Shown piece by piece: positions 16,037 to 24,910 of a stretch of 64,000 nucleotides of DNA. The stretch's first letter is position 1. Each line of letters begins with the position of its first letter. The notes below the pieces were generated by a model. That model had not been told where the DNA came from, did not search any database, and was given only the letters and a program-made list of their open reading frames with translations. The position numbers were made by a program, and so were the translations under genes. The stretch comes from Actinoplanes siamensis (GTDB lineage: Bacteria > Actinomycetota > Actinomycetes > Mycobacteriales > Micromonosporaceae): assembly GCF_016862395.1 (NCBI RefSeq), contig NZ_BOMW01000063.1:1-64000 (forward strand). Direction: 5' to 3'.

Positions 16037-17545
16037 ATGACCGAGCTGTTCGATGCGAGGCTGGTGGCCGGGCAGGATCCGAACGCGAGTGGGAACGGGG
16101 ACGCCGCCAAGGGGACCCAGCAGGACGTCTACTTCCTCACGTCGATCGAGGACTTCCCGCCGGGGGTCGGCGACCTGGGCCTCACGCACGACGACGCGCA
16201 GGGGTTCCACGACTACGTGAAGCAGTTCAACACGCCCAACGGCTGGTACAAGGACGGCAGCGTGGGGCAGTGGATCTACGAGGAGACGTACGACAACTAC
16301 CTCGACGACTTCGGCTTCGACGCCGCCAAGGTGGTGTACCACTCCGGTCACGGCGCGATGGCCAGCGACGGCGTGTTCTCCATCCCGGTCGGCAACGACT
16401 GGGGTGGCGACCACTGGACCACCTCGAACGACATGCGCCTGGGCAACGAGTACGCCCGCTACGTCTTCTGGTCGACGTGCGAGTCGGTGCGGGTCAAGGA
16501 CGGTCACACGCCGATCCGGACCTGGTCGGCCGCCAACCTCGGGCTGCGGATGATCTTCGGGTACGAGACGGTCAGCGTGGACAACGGCGACTACGGCAAA
16601 TTCTTCTTCGAGGAGTGGAACAGGAACAAGTCGTTCAGCACCGCGTTCCTGGACGCCTCCTGGCGGATCAGCCACCACCAGGAGCCGGCCGTGACCGCGT
16701 GCGGCTCGACCCAGGCCGAAGCCACCGACCGGCTGTTCAACGAGCGGCTGTTCGACGCCGCCCGGTCCAGCACCACCTGGTGGTGGTGGCGCTGGTACAA
16801 CCAGTCCAGCCTGCGCGAGCGCAGCCTGGAGGTCCCGGCCGGCGCCCGCTCGGCCAAGTTCGGCCCGGCCGGCGCCCGTGACCTGGCCGCCGCCTGGACC
16901 GACCGGTTCGGCGCGGCCGCCCGGCTCACGCTCGGCGCGAACGGCGCGCGCGAGGCCGTCCTGGCCGCCCCGGCCGACACCGACCGCCGGCTCACCGACG
17001 ACGAGGCGGTCGCTGTCGCCCGCCAGGCGATCGAGCGGTACCGCCTCGCCGAGCACGCCGACCTGGCCCTCGACCACATCCGCTACGACCGGCACGCCGG
17101 GGCCAGCGCGGACGAGCAGGTCGAGGAGCGGATCCGGGAGCGGACGGTCGGCTTCGTGCAGCTCGTCGGCGGCGTCCCGGTGGTCACCCCGGACGGCGGC
17201 CGCCTGCAGGTCGGCGTCGACAACGAGGGCGCCGTGACGGCGATCGCGGACTCCACCCGGCCGGTGGCCGACCTGCGCGAGGCTCCGGCGGTGCCGCCCC
17301 GTCCCGCGGCGTCCCGCGAATCGCGGGACATCGAGGGGCTGTTCGGGGACGCGCTGCAGCGGCGTCTGCGCCGGGCCGCTTCGGGCGGGCGGGTGCCGGC
17401 GGCGGTACGGGCGGTGCCGGCGAGCACTGAGGTCGGGTACGCGGTGCGCGGGGATGACGCGGTGCTGGTGGCGCGACGCGAGGTCGAGGTGGACTTCGGG
17501 GGCGGGCTGGCGAAGCGGTACGTCCTGGAGGAGCCGATCGTCTGA
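16037..17545 (+). CDS. DUF6345-type protein with caspase-like His/Cys motifs
   Basis: A 502-residue protein without signal peptide. The first about 260 residues match the DUF6345 pattern: DVYFLTSIEDFPPGVGDLGL, KVVYHSGHG (His102, His105) and YVFWSTCESVRV (Cys148). A His-Gly after one hydrophobic strand and a Cys after the next is the order of clan CD (caspase/gingipain-like) proteases, so peptidase activity is a reasonable but untested inference. Residues about 270-502 are rich in charged and Ala residues and hold PepSY-like GGVPVVTPDGGRLQVGVDN and, near the end, FGGGLAKRYVLEEP, hinting at a propeptide-like tail. ATG at 16037 has AGGAGCGAGG just upstream. No partner gene is coupled to it. Confidence 0.7.
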   Translation: MTELFDARLVAGQDPNASGNGDAAKGTQQDVYFLTSIEDFPPGVGDLGLTHDDAQGFHDYVKQFNTPNGWYKDGSVGQWIYEETYDNYLDDFGFDAAKVVYHSGHGAMASDGVFSIPVGNDWGGDHWTTSNDMRLGNEYARYVFWSTCESVRVKDGHTPIRTWSAANLGLRMIFGYETVSVDNGDYGKFFFEEWNRNKSFSTAFLDASWRISHHQEPAVTACGSTQAEATDRLFNERLFDAARSSTTWWWWRWYNQSSLRERSLEVPAGARSAKFGPAGARDLAAAWTDRFGAAARLTLGANGAREAVLAAPADTDRRLTDDEAVAVARQAIERYRLAEHADLALDHIRYDRHAGASADEQVEERIRERTVGFVQLVGGVPVVTPDGGRLQVGVDNEGAVTAIADSTRPVADLREAPAVPPRPAASRESRDIEGLFGDALQRRLRRAASGGRVPAAVRAVPASTEVGYAVRGDDAVLVARREVEVDFGGGLAKRYVLEEPIV

Positions 17546-17558
17546 GCCGTGCCGGTGG

Positions 17559-17572
17559 GGCCTTCGGAGGCC
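17559..17572. terminator. Small GC hairpin downstream of the DUF6345 gene
   Basis: GGCCT and AGGCC flank a TCGG tetraloop 13 nt past the stop. It lies between convergent genes and may serve the plus-strand one; the stem is only 5 bp. The remainder of 17546-17687 shows nothing I recognise. Confidence 0.35.
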
Positions 17573-17687
17573 GGGCGCCGCTTGCCCGCGGTGCCCGGCT
17601 TGGCCGATCAGGCCCGGCTCACCTCTCGATGTCGGACGGTTCCGGCGGGTGGGACGACGGCGCAAACCGGGGGGATCCGCGCGCCTG

Positions 17688-18245
17688 CTAGGCGGAGGCT
17701 CCGGCCATGGTGCGGGAGCCGCCGGCTGCCGCGAGCTGGCTGAGCGCGTCGCTCGCGTCGCCGGTGCACTCCAGCAGGATCTCGTGCATCAGCCGGTGTG
17801 CCATTCCGGCCGTGTCCTCCTTCTGCTTGCAGATCGTGGTGAGCATCAGGGCGACGTCGGTCTGGCCCATCAGCATCGCCTTGTCGACCAGCAGCGCGTA
17901 GGTGTCCATCGCACTGTGGTTGATCTTCACGGTTCCGAACAGCGTGGTGGCGGCCAGGAACTCCGGAGCCGGGTCCTGCTGCCGGAACTGCTCGAGTTCA
18001 TCCCGGACGCCCTCGATCACCGGACAGCGCACGTTCTGTGGCGTCGCGCCCAGCATCATCAGCATCTGGTCGATGCCCTTGATCTGCGCCCGGATCTCCT
18101 CGGCGTGCAGGCCGAGCAGCATGCGCGCCCGGTTGTCGGACGTCTCGCGGGCGCAGCGGTCGATGACCTCGGCCGCGACGCGCTCGCCCGCGTAGGCCAT
18201 GGACAGATCGAAGATAAATGCGTCTTGCACGGTTCGTACGGACAT
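17688..18245 (-). CDS. DUF892 ferritin-like protein (YciE/YciF family)
   Basis: A 185-residue all-helical protein. The start VQDAFIFDLSMAYAGERVAA, ARMLLGLHAEEIRAQIKGID, a central TLFGTVKINHSAMDTYALLV and KQKEDTAGMAHRLMHEIL give the four-helix pattern of DUF892 with E/H residues at the expected di-metal positions. Family members are linked to stress responses, but their reaction is unsettled. ATG at 18245 has AAGGAGC about 7 nt upstream, a strong ribosome site. It is monocistronic. Confidence 0.7.
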   Translation of the reverse strand: MSVRTVQDAFIFDLSMAYAGERVAAEVIDRCARETSDNRARMLLGLHAEEIRAQIKGIDQMLMMLGATPQNVRCPVIEGVRDELEQFRQQDPAPEFLAATTLFGTVKINHSAMDTYALLVDKAMLMGQTDVALMLTTICKQKEDTAGMAHRLMHEILLECTGDASDALSQLAAAGGSRTMAGASA

Positions 18246-18639
18246 CTGTTGCTCCTTGTTTCTCGTGAACGGATCGGTGTGGTGAACGGCGGATCCGGCC
18301 GCCGCCGGACCACGGGCGGCCTGACCTCCTCCCGAGTGCGCGGCTGCATTGCCGGCGTGCTCGGGACTTGCCGCCGCGTGGCGTGTCCTCCTGCTGCCTT
18401 TCCTGCTTTCGTGTGTTCCCGCAGCTTGGAGGCGCCCTGGCTGACGCCCGCCTCGCTTGCGCCCGTGCCGTGGCGCTCCGCCTCGGCGGCTTCTACGCTT
18501 CCGGCCTTGCGGCGGAGGCGTCCGCGCTCACGCCGGCCGCATACCCGCGGGTCAGGGGTCCATACCCAGCCGGATCCCGGCACCGGCGCCCGATTCCAGC
18601 CGCACCCACCGAGCTGGTGCTCATCGTTCCCGCAGCTCC
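18246..18639. other. Intergenic region with no recognisable gene
   Basis: About 390 bp between the divergent DUF892 and pectate-lyase genes. Open frames here lack family features and ribosome sites. Apart from the pectate-lyase promoter just downstream I see no structured element. Confidence 0.5.
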
Positions 18640-18688
18640 TTGTCTTGACCATCGAGATGGCTCTATCCTCGCGAGGAAAGCGCTTTCC
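18640..18688 (+). promoter_or_regulatory. Pectate-lyase promoter with perfect LacI-type operator
   Basis: TTGTCT (18640-18645) and TATCCT (18664-18669), separated by 18 bp, form a plausible sigma-70 promoter. Immediately downstream lies GGAAAGCGCTTTCC (18675-18688), a perfect 14-bp palindrome with the central CG typical of LacI/GalR operators. It covers the expected transcription start, so a bound repressor would block initiation. The cognate regulator is not evident; the LacI gene at 30.2 kb sits by a site with a different core. Confidence 0.65.
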
Positions 18689-18736
18689 CCCCGTTCGGAG
18701 GCGCTGATCAGTCCCCACGACGAAGGCGAGAGAACG

Positions 18737-19942
18737 ATGAGACGTCCAGTCGCCCTGCGGTGGACAGCCGTAGGGGCCACCGCGGCCGTCAGCGCCGCGA
18801 TCATGCTGGCGCTGCCAGCCCCTCGGGCCATGGCCGCCGACAACCTGAGCCTCAGCGCCGGCGCGGACGGCTCCAGCAAGGCCAGCGGCACCAGCTACGG
18901 CAACGTCCGGGACGGCGACACCGGCACCTACTGGTCGCCGGCCGGCTCGACCGGTTACGTCTCGGTCAAGTGGAGCAGCGCCACGACGGTGTCCTCGGCA
19001 GTCGTCAAGCAGGCCTCCGGCGGCGGTTCGATCAGCTCCTGGCGGGTGCTCAACGCCGACAGCGGCGCCGTCCTGACCAGCGGCAACGGCAGCCCGAGCA
19101 CGATCAGCTTCTCCTCGGCCTCGCTGAAGAAGCTCACCTTCGAGATCCTCGGCGCGTCCAGCGCGCCGCGGATCGCCGAGTTCGAGACGTACAACGGCGG
19201 CGGATCGAACCCGACGACCAGCCCGACCGCGAACCCGAGCCCGACCGGGGGCGGCGGGACCGGCGCCCCGACCGGCGCCTGGCCGTCCTCGACCGGCTCG
19301 GTGTCGGTCTCCGGCACGATCAACGTCTCGGGCACCTTCGACGGCGGCATGAAGACGTACTGCTGCATCGGCGACGGCTCGCAGAGCGAGTCCCAGGACC
19401 CGATGTTCAGCATCGCCAACGGCGGCACCCTGCAGAACGTCATCATCGGCTCGCCCGCCGGTGACGGCGTGCACTGCGAGGGCACCTGCACCATCCGGAA
19501 CGTGTGGTGGAACGACATCGGCGAGGACGCCGCGACGTTCAAGGGCACCGGCGGCGGGACCAGCTACGTCATCGGCGGCGGCGCCCGTTCCGGCAGCGAC
19601 AAGACGTTCCAGCACAACGGCAACGGCACCGTCAGCATCTCCGGCTTCTACCTGAGCGGCTCCGGCAAGCTGTACCGCGCCTGCGGCAACTGCTCCAGCT
19701 CGTACCAGCGCAACGTCAAGATCGACAACGTGCTGCTGAACGACATCGACATGGTCGCCGGCATCAACAGCAACTGGGGCGACACCGCCACCATCACCCG
19801 GGTCACCCTCAGCAACAGCTCCAGCGCGGTGGTCTGCGGCAAGTACAAGGGCGTCCCGAAGGGCAGCGAGCCGAGCTACCTCGGCGAGGGCTGGAACGAT
19901 GCCAACTGCAAGGTCGACAAGAGCGACATCACCTACGAATAG
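18737..19942 (+). CDS. Secreted pectate lyase (PL3-like) with discoidin-like N-terminal domain
   Basis: A 401-residue exported enzyme. A signal peptide (about 1-34, ending PRAMAA) is followed by an F5/8-type carbohydrate-binding module (about 38-155: NVRDGDTGTYWSPAGSTGYV). A Ser/Thr/Pro/Gly linker (about 156-187) leads to a right-handed beta-helix catalytic domain (about 190-401). The catalytic part matches pectate lyase family 3: GDGVHCEGTCTIRNVWW, DIGEDAATFKG, KTFQHNGNGTVSI and FYLSGSGKLYRACGNC. It would cleave polygalacturonate by beta-elimination outside the cell. ATG at 18737 follows AAGGCGAGAG. A palindromic operator overlaps its promoter, suggesting induction by a pectin-derived sugar. 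Confidence 0.92.
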   Translation: MRRPVALRWTAVGATAAVSAAIMLALPAPRAMAADNLSLSAGADGSSKASGTSYGNVRDGDTGTYWSPAGSTGYVSVKWSSATTVSSAVVKQASGGGSISSWRVLNADSGAVLTSGNGSPSTISFSSASLKKLTFEILGASSAPRIAEFETYNGGGSNPTTSPTANPSPTGGGGTGAPTGAWPSSTGSVSVSGTINVSGTFDGGMKTYCCIGDGSQSESQDPMFSIANGGTLQNVIIGSPAGDGVHCEGTCTIRNVWWNDIGEDAATFKGTGGGTSYVIGGGARSGSDKTFQHNGNGTVSISGFYLSGSGKLYRACGNCSSSYQRNVKIDNVLLNDIDMVAGINSNWGDTATITRVTLSNSSSAVVCGKYKGVPKGSEPSYLGEGWNDANCKVDKSDITYE

Positions 19943-19960
19943 ACCGGTGTCCGTGCTGCT

Positions 19961-19981
19961 CAGTGGCGGTTCCCGCCGCTG
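19961..19981 (+). terminator. Hairpin after pectate lyase
   Basis: CAGTGGCGG and CCGCCGCTG pair over 9 bp (one G-T) around a TTC loop, 18 nt past the stop. No U-tract. Confidence 0.5.
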
Positions 19982-20333
19982 GGCGGCACCCGGACGCCAG
20001 CGGCAACCCCATCGACTCGGCTCCGCGACAACCCGGGCAGCGGTGGGCCGGCCCCCGGACGACGCGTCGACGGCCCGCCTGACCGCCGCCGCGCAACCGC
20101 TCCCACCCGTACGGTCGTCCGGCCGGCTCGCCCCGTCACCGCGGCCGCCGGGACCAGCGCATACTCTCCTCCGGGAAGCCGGCCGGAGCCCGCCGAACCG
20201 CGCCGTGCCGGCCACGCCCGCCCCCGCGCGGGCGGTGGAACGCCCACCGTTCCGGGGACGACCGCCACACCAGGGTAGGACCCGCCATCCGGTGGGTAGA
20301 GCGGATGGATATTTTGTGGGCGGTCCGCGTGGG
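19982..20333. other. Intergenic region upstream of the hybrid kinase
   Basis: About 350 bp with only low-quality open frames on either strand. The last 60 bp are relatively AT-rich (GGATGGATATTTTG) and probably hold the kinase promoter; I cannot assign -35 and -10 elements firmly. Confidence 0.4.
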
Positions 20334-20351
20334 TGAGGAGATATTCGTACG

Positions 20352-23300
20352 GTGAACGACGTCTTCGCAGCGGACGCCGAGGTCGGCCGCGACCTTGCCG
20401 CGGTGGATTGGGAGAGCACGCCCGTCGGCTCTCCGGAGGGCTGGCCGCAGAGCCTACGGACGGCGGTCAGCATCCTGCTGTCGTCGCGGTTCTCGATGTG
20501 GATGGCGTGGGGCCCGGAGCTGACGTTCTTCTGCAACGACGCCTACCGCCGGGACACGCTGGGCGGGAAGTACCCGTGGGCGCTGGGCCGGCCGGCGCGC
20601 GAGGTGTGGGCGGAGATCTGGAACGACATCGGCCCCCGCATCCACAACGTGCTCGACACCGGCCACGCCACCTGGGACGAGGACCTGCTGCTGTTCCTGG
20701 AGCGGTCCGGCTACCCGGAGGAGACCTACCACACGTTCTCCTACAGCCCGCTGCGCGACGACGACGGCGCGCTGGTCGGCATGCTCTGCGTGGTGAGCGA
20801 GGAGACCGACCGGGTGATCGCCGAGCGGCGGATGGCGACGCTGCGGGACCTGGGCTCGGACCCGAGCGTGATCCGCACCGAGCAGGAGACGCTCGCCTTC
20901 GCCGGCCGGCAGCTCGAGCGCAACCGGCGTGACCTGCCCTTCACCGTGACCTGCCTGTACGACGAGGACGGGCAGGCCCAGGTCCGCGCGGTGACAGGCA
21001 TCCCGGCGGACCACCCGGATCTGCCCGATCTGTCCGGGTTCGCCGGCGGCGAGGCCCGGGTCGTGACCCTGGACGGGCCCGGCCTGCCCACCGGCGCGTG
21101 GCCCGACCCACCCCGCGAGGCGATGGTGGTGCCGCTGCTGCGACAGGGCGACGCGCCGTACGGCTTCCTGGTCGCCGCTCTGAATCGTTACCGTCCCGTG
21201 GACGAGTCGTACCGTGGGTTCATCGAACTGGCCGCCGGTCACGTGGCCGCCGGCATCGCCGGCGCCCGCAGTTACCAGGCCCAGCAGCGCCGGGCCGAGG
21301 AGCTGGCCGAGCTGGACCGGGCCAAGACCACGTTCTTCTCCAACATCAGCCACGAGTTCCGCACCCCGCTCACCCTGATCATGGGCCCGCTGGACGAGCT
21401 GCGCACCCGGTTCACCGGCGGTGACCCGCAGATCATGGACGAGCTGGAGGTGATCCACCGCAACGGGCTACGGCTCGGCAAGCTGGTCAACGCGCTGCTC
21501 GACTTCTCCCGGCTGGAGGCGGGCCGGATGCGGGCGCGATACGAACCGGTCGACCTGTCCGCCACCACTGCCGAGCTGGCCAGCGTCTTCCGGTCCGCGG
21601 TGGAGCGGGCCGGCCTGGCGTTCGAGGTGAACTGCCCGCCGCTGCCCGAGCCGGTCCTGATCGACCGCGGCATGTGGGAGAAGGTCGTCCTCAACCTGCT
21701 CAGCAACGCGCTCAAGTTCACCTTCGACGGCTCGGTCCGGGTGGCCGTGCACGCCGAGGACGGCGCGGCGGTGGTGACCATCGCGGACACCGGCGTCGGC
21801 ATCGCGTCCGAGGAGATGCCGCGGCTGTTCGAGCGTTTCCACCGCATCGACAACGCCCGGTCCCGGTCCAACGAGGGCAGCGGCATCGGCCTGGCCCTGG
21901 TCAAGGAGCTGGTCGGGCTGCACCACGGCACGGTGGACGCGGAGAGCTCACCGAACAAGGGCACCGTCTTCACGGTCCGCCTGCCGTTCGGCTCCGCGCA
22001 CCTGCCGGCCGACGCGGTCGTCGCCCCCGGCGCGCCGGCCGCAATCCCGTCCTCCGCCGAGCCGTTCCTGCAGGAGGCGAACCGCTGGCTGCCCGGGGAC
22101 GACGTCCCGGACACCCCGGCCGGCACACAGGTGGCCGGCGACGCGGCGGACGTGCTGGTCGCCGACGACAACGCGGACATGCGGGACTACCTGATCCGGC
22201 TGCTGCGCTCGGCCGGGCACCGGGTCACCGCTGTCGGCGACGGGCGGCAGGCGCTCGACGCGATCCGCGCCGGCGCGCCGGACCTGGTGGTCAGCGACGT
22301 GATGATGCCCGGGATGACAGGTCTGGAGCTGGTCTCCGCGCTGCGCTCGGACACCCGCACGGCCGGCGTCCCGGTGCTGCTGCTCTCCGCCCGTGCCGGC
22401 GAGGAGGCGTCGATCGAGGGCCTGGAGGCAGGCGCCGACGACTACCTGTTCAAACCGTTCACCGCGGCCGAGCTGCTGGCCCGGGTGCGGGCGAACGTCG
22501 AGCTGGCACGTCTGCGCAACCATCACGCCCGCTGGCGCACCGCGCTTGTCGACTCGCTGCAGGAGGCATTCTTCGTCTGCGACGAGGACGGTTCGATCGT
22601 CGAGATCAACGCGGCGTTCACCGAGATGATCGGGTTCGGCCCGGAGGGCCTGCCGTACGCCCCGGTCCACCCGTGGTGGCCCGACCCGGCCGCCGACGGC
22701 GAGGCGTACGCCGAGGTCGCCGCCGCGTTCGAGCAGCTCATGCACCACCAGCACGGCGACTACACGATCCCGGTGCGGCACCGCGACGGGCATCACCTGT
22801 GGGTCGCGGCCTCGTTCAACCACGTGCGGGACCCGGACAGCGGCCGGCGGGTGATCGTCGGAACGTTCCGCGACGTCACCGACGAGCACTACGCGATCCA
22901 GCGGGAGACCGCGCTCGCCTCGCTGAGCCTGCGGCTGTCCGAGGCGGAGAACCTGGGTGACGCGGTCGCCGGGGCACTCGACGAGCTGCGCCAGCTGTGG
23001 CAGGCGACGTACGTGCTGGCCGCGGTCTTCGACGGCGCCACACCGCCCGCGCTGTCAGCCACCGACCCGAACCTGAGCTGGGCGGACGTTCCGCAGGACC
23101 GGCTGCTGGCGCTGAAGGACCGCCCGCTGCTGACCCCGGTCACCGAGCGCACCGCGGGCGCCGGCATCACGCTGGAACATCCGCGGGGCACCATGGTCGT
23201 CTGGGTGGAGCTGGGCCAGCGGCGGCCGTTCACCGAGCAGGACCAGACGCTGCTGGCGCTGCTCGCCGGGCACCTGGGCCAGGCGCTGAGCCGGGTGCAC

Positions 23301-24401
23301 CAGATCGACGAGCAGCGGGAGACCGCGCTGGCCCTGCAGCGTGCCATCCTCGGCCCGGCCCAGCTGCCGGCCGGGTTCGCGGTCCGCTACGAGCCGGCGA
23401 CCCGGCCGCTCAAGGTCGGCGGCGACTGGTACGACACCATCCCGCTGCCGGACGGCCGGATCGGCATCGTGGTCGGCGACTGCGTCGGACACGGGCTGCA
23501 GGCCGCCACCGTGATGGGCCAGCTGCGCTCGGCCTGCCGGGCCGTGCTGCTGCAGGACTCCAGCCCGGCCCGGGCCCTGGCCGCCCTGGACCGGTTCGCC
23601 GCGCTGCTGCCCGGCGCCAGCTGCGCGACAGTGTTCTGCGGGGTGCTCGATCCGGCCAACGGCCATCTGCGGTACTCGGCGGCCGGTCACCCGCCGCCCA
23701 TCGTGACGCACGCCGACGGCACCACCCAGCTGCTCGACCAGGGGCGGTCCCGGCCCATCGCGATCCGGCCGGAGGAGCAGCGGCAGGAGGCGACGTACGA
23801 CATGCCGCCGCGCAGCACGCTGCTGCTCTACACCGACGGGCTGGTGGAGCGCCGCCGGCAGCCGCTGACCGAGGGCATCGACCAGGCCGTCGCCGCCGTC
23901 CAGCTGGGCCGGCGCACCCCGATCGAGGACCTGGCCACCGAGGTGATGGAGCGGCTCGCCCCGGCCGGCGGCTACGACGACGACGTGGCGCTGCTGCTCT
24001 ACCGCCAGCCCGGTCCCCTGGAGCTGGAGTTTCCGGCCGAGTCGTCGCGCCTCGCCCCGGTCCGCACGGCGCTGCGCGGCTGGCTGGAACGCTGCGGGAT
24101 CGACCCGGTCACCGCGCAGAACGTGCTGGTGGCGGCCGGTGAGGCGTGCGCGAACGCGATCGAGCACGGCCACCGGGACCGGGACCGGGCCGGCGGGTCG
24201 ATCAAGCTGCGCGCGGCCGCGACCGCCGAGGCCTTGCACCTGATCATCGCGGACAACGGCCGCTGGCGTGTTCCACGTCCGGGCGAGAACCCGCATCGCG
24301 GCCGCGGCATCATGCTGATGCGGGCTTTCATGGGCGAGGTCACCATCACCACCGGCGCCGCCGGGACCATCATCGACATGCAGACGAGGATCGCGTCATG
24401 A
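20352..24401 (+). CDS. Giant hybrid sensor kinase fused to a PP2C phosphatase and an anti-sigma-like ATPase
   Basis: A 1,349-residue cytoplasmic signalling protein. Approximate order: PAS (30-150), GAF (180-310), HisKA with phospho-acceptor His334 (SHEFRTPLTLI), HATPase_c (440-560), receiver with Asp649 (SDVMMPGMTG), PAS (725-850), GAF (860-985), SpoIIE/PP2C phosphatase (1000-1215, VGGDWYDTI, VVGDCVGHG) and an RsbW-like HATPase (1225-1345, GEACANAIEHGH). It thus joins a two-component module to a partner-switching module in one chain. No membrane segment is seen. GTG at 20352 follows GAGGAGA. Its stop overlaps the STAS gene start (ATGA), so the PP2C and ATPase domains probably dephosphorylate and phosphorylate that protein. 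Input signal and final target are unknown. Confidence 0.93.
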   Translation: MNDVFAADAEVGRDLAAVDWESTPVGSPEGWPQSLRTAVSILLSSRFSMWMAWGPELTFFCNDAYRRDTLGGKYPWALGRPAREVWAEIWNDIGPRIHNVLDTGHATWDEDLLLFLERSGYPEETYHTFSYSPLRDDDGALVGMLCVVSEETDRVIAERRMATLRDLGSDPSVIRTEQETLAFAGRQLERNRRDLPFTVTCLYDEDGQAQVRAVTGIPADHPDLPDLSGFAGGEARVVTLDGPGLPTGAWPDPPREAMVVPLLRQGDAPYGFLVAALNRYRPVDESYRGFIELAAGHVAAGIAGARSYQAQQRRAEELAELDRAKTTFFSNISHEFRTPLTLIMGPLDELRTRFTGGDPQIMDELEVIHRNGLRLGKLVNALLDFSRLEAGRMRARYEPVDLSATTAELASVFRSAVERAGLAFEVNCPPLPEPVLIDRGMWEKVVLNLLSNALKFTFDGSVRVAVHAEDGAAVVTIADTGVGIASEEMPRLFERFHRIDNARSRSNEGSGIGLALVKELVGLHHGTVDAESSPNKGTVFTVRLPFGSAHLPADAVVAPGAPAAIPSSAEPFLQEANRWLPGDDVPDTPAGTQVAGDAADVLVADDNADMRDYLIRLLRSAGHRVTAVGDGRQALDAIRAGAPDLVVSDVMMPGMTGLELVSALRSDTRTAGVPVLLLSARAGEEASIEGLEAGADDYLFKPFTAAELLARVRANVELARLRNHHARWRTALVDSLQEAFFVCDEDGSIVEINAAFTEMIGFGPEGLPYAPVHPWWPDPAADGEAYAEVAAAFEQLMHHQHGDYTIPVRHRDGHHLWVAASFNHVRDPDSGRRVIVGTFRDVTDEHYAIQRETALASLSLRLSEAENLGDAVAGALDELRQLWQATYVLAAVFDGATPPALSATDPNLSWADVPQDRLLALKDRPLLTPVTERTAGAGITLEHPRGTMVVWVELGQRRPFTEQDQTLLALLAGHLGQALSRVHQIDEQRETALALQRAILGPAQLPAGFAVRYEPATRPLKVGGDWYDTIPLPDGRIGIVVGDCVGHGLQAATVMGQLRSACRAVLLQDSSPARALAALDRFAALLPGASCATVFCGVLDPANGHLRYSAAGHPPPIVTHADGTTQLLDQGRSRPIAIRPEEQRQEATYDMPPRSTLLLYTDGLVERRRQPLTEGIDQAVAAVQLGRRTPIEDLATEVMERLAPAGGYDDDVALLLYRQPGPLELEFPAESSRLAPVRTALRGWLERCGIDPVTAQNVLVAAGEACANAIEHGHRDRDRAGGSIKLRAAATAEALHLIIADNGRWRVPRPGENPHRGRGIMLMRAFMGEVTITTGAAGTIIDMQTRIAS

Positions 24402-24697
24402 CCACCGCGCTCACGCTGACCACGGGCCAGGATCAGGACGGTGCGCCGGTGCTCGTCGCGGCCGGGGAGATCGACATGAGCAACGCGGAGAGGTTCACCG
24501 CGGCGCTGAGCGAGGCGATCACCGATCGCCGGGAGCCGCTGGTCGTCGACCTGACCGCTGTGGAGTATCTGGACAGCGCGGGGCTGGCCGCCCTGTTCCA
24601 CCACGCCGACCGGATCGAGGTCGTCACCGGGCCGCTGTTGTCGCCGCTGCTGGCCGTGTCCGGGCTGGCTGACCTGACCACCGTCCGGACCCGCTGA
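24398..24697 (+). CDS. STAS-domain anti-sigma-factor antagonist
   Basis: A 99-residue RsbV/SpoIIAA-like protein: LVAAGEIDMSNAERFTAALS, then LVVDLTAVEYLDSAGLAALF with the conserved phospho-acceptor serine at about 60. In partner switching, the unphosphorylated form binds the anti-sigma kinase. Its ATG lies within the stop of the hybrid kinase/phosphatase gene, so the two are translated together; its likely kinase and phosphatase are the end domains of that protein. No sigma factor is adjacent, so the output is elsewhere or is not transcriptional. Confidence 0.92.
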   Translation: MTTALTLTTGQDQDGAPVLVAAGEIDMSNAERFTAALSEAITDRREPLVVDLTAVEYLDSAGLAALFHHADRIEVVTGPLLSPLLAVSGLADLTTVRTR

Positions 24698-24843
24698 CCT
24701 GCCCCGGCGCACATGTGCGTTAATGTGCGGATCATCCGCCGTCACCTGCCGTGACGTTCCCCTCGGGCCGCAGCGTGCTCCCGTTACCCACCCGTTAACG
24801 CGACTCGACTTGACGCACCTCGTGACCCAGGGTTGACTCTGCT

Positions 24844-24859
24844 TGTTCGTGAGCGAACA
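24844..24859. promoter_or_regulatory. Inverted repeat, candidate operator of the PmoA-like gene
   Basis: TGTTCG-TGAG-CGAACA is a perfect inverted repeat 51 bp before the start codon. It has the reverse orientation of a LexA box (CGAAC-N4-GTTCG). TTGACT at 24833-24838 lies just upstream. The binding factor is unknown. Confidence 0.4.
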
Positions 24860-24910
24860 CGTCGGAATTTGTGCGCTCCACATCGAGTCGAAACCGCGAG
24901 GAGGAGACGC

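Noticed and set aside
18059..20536. Long minus-strand open frame across the DUF892 gene, intergenic DNA and pectate lyase
   Set aside because: It crosses two well-supported genes in other frames and its translation is low-complexity without domain features.
24844..24859. LexA/SOS box
   Set aside because: The half-sites are GTTCG-N4-CGAAC, the reverse of the actinobacterial CGAAC-N4-GTTCG, so it is not a LexA site.
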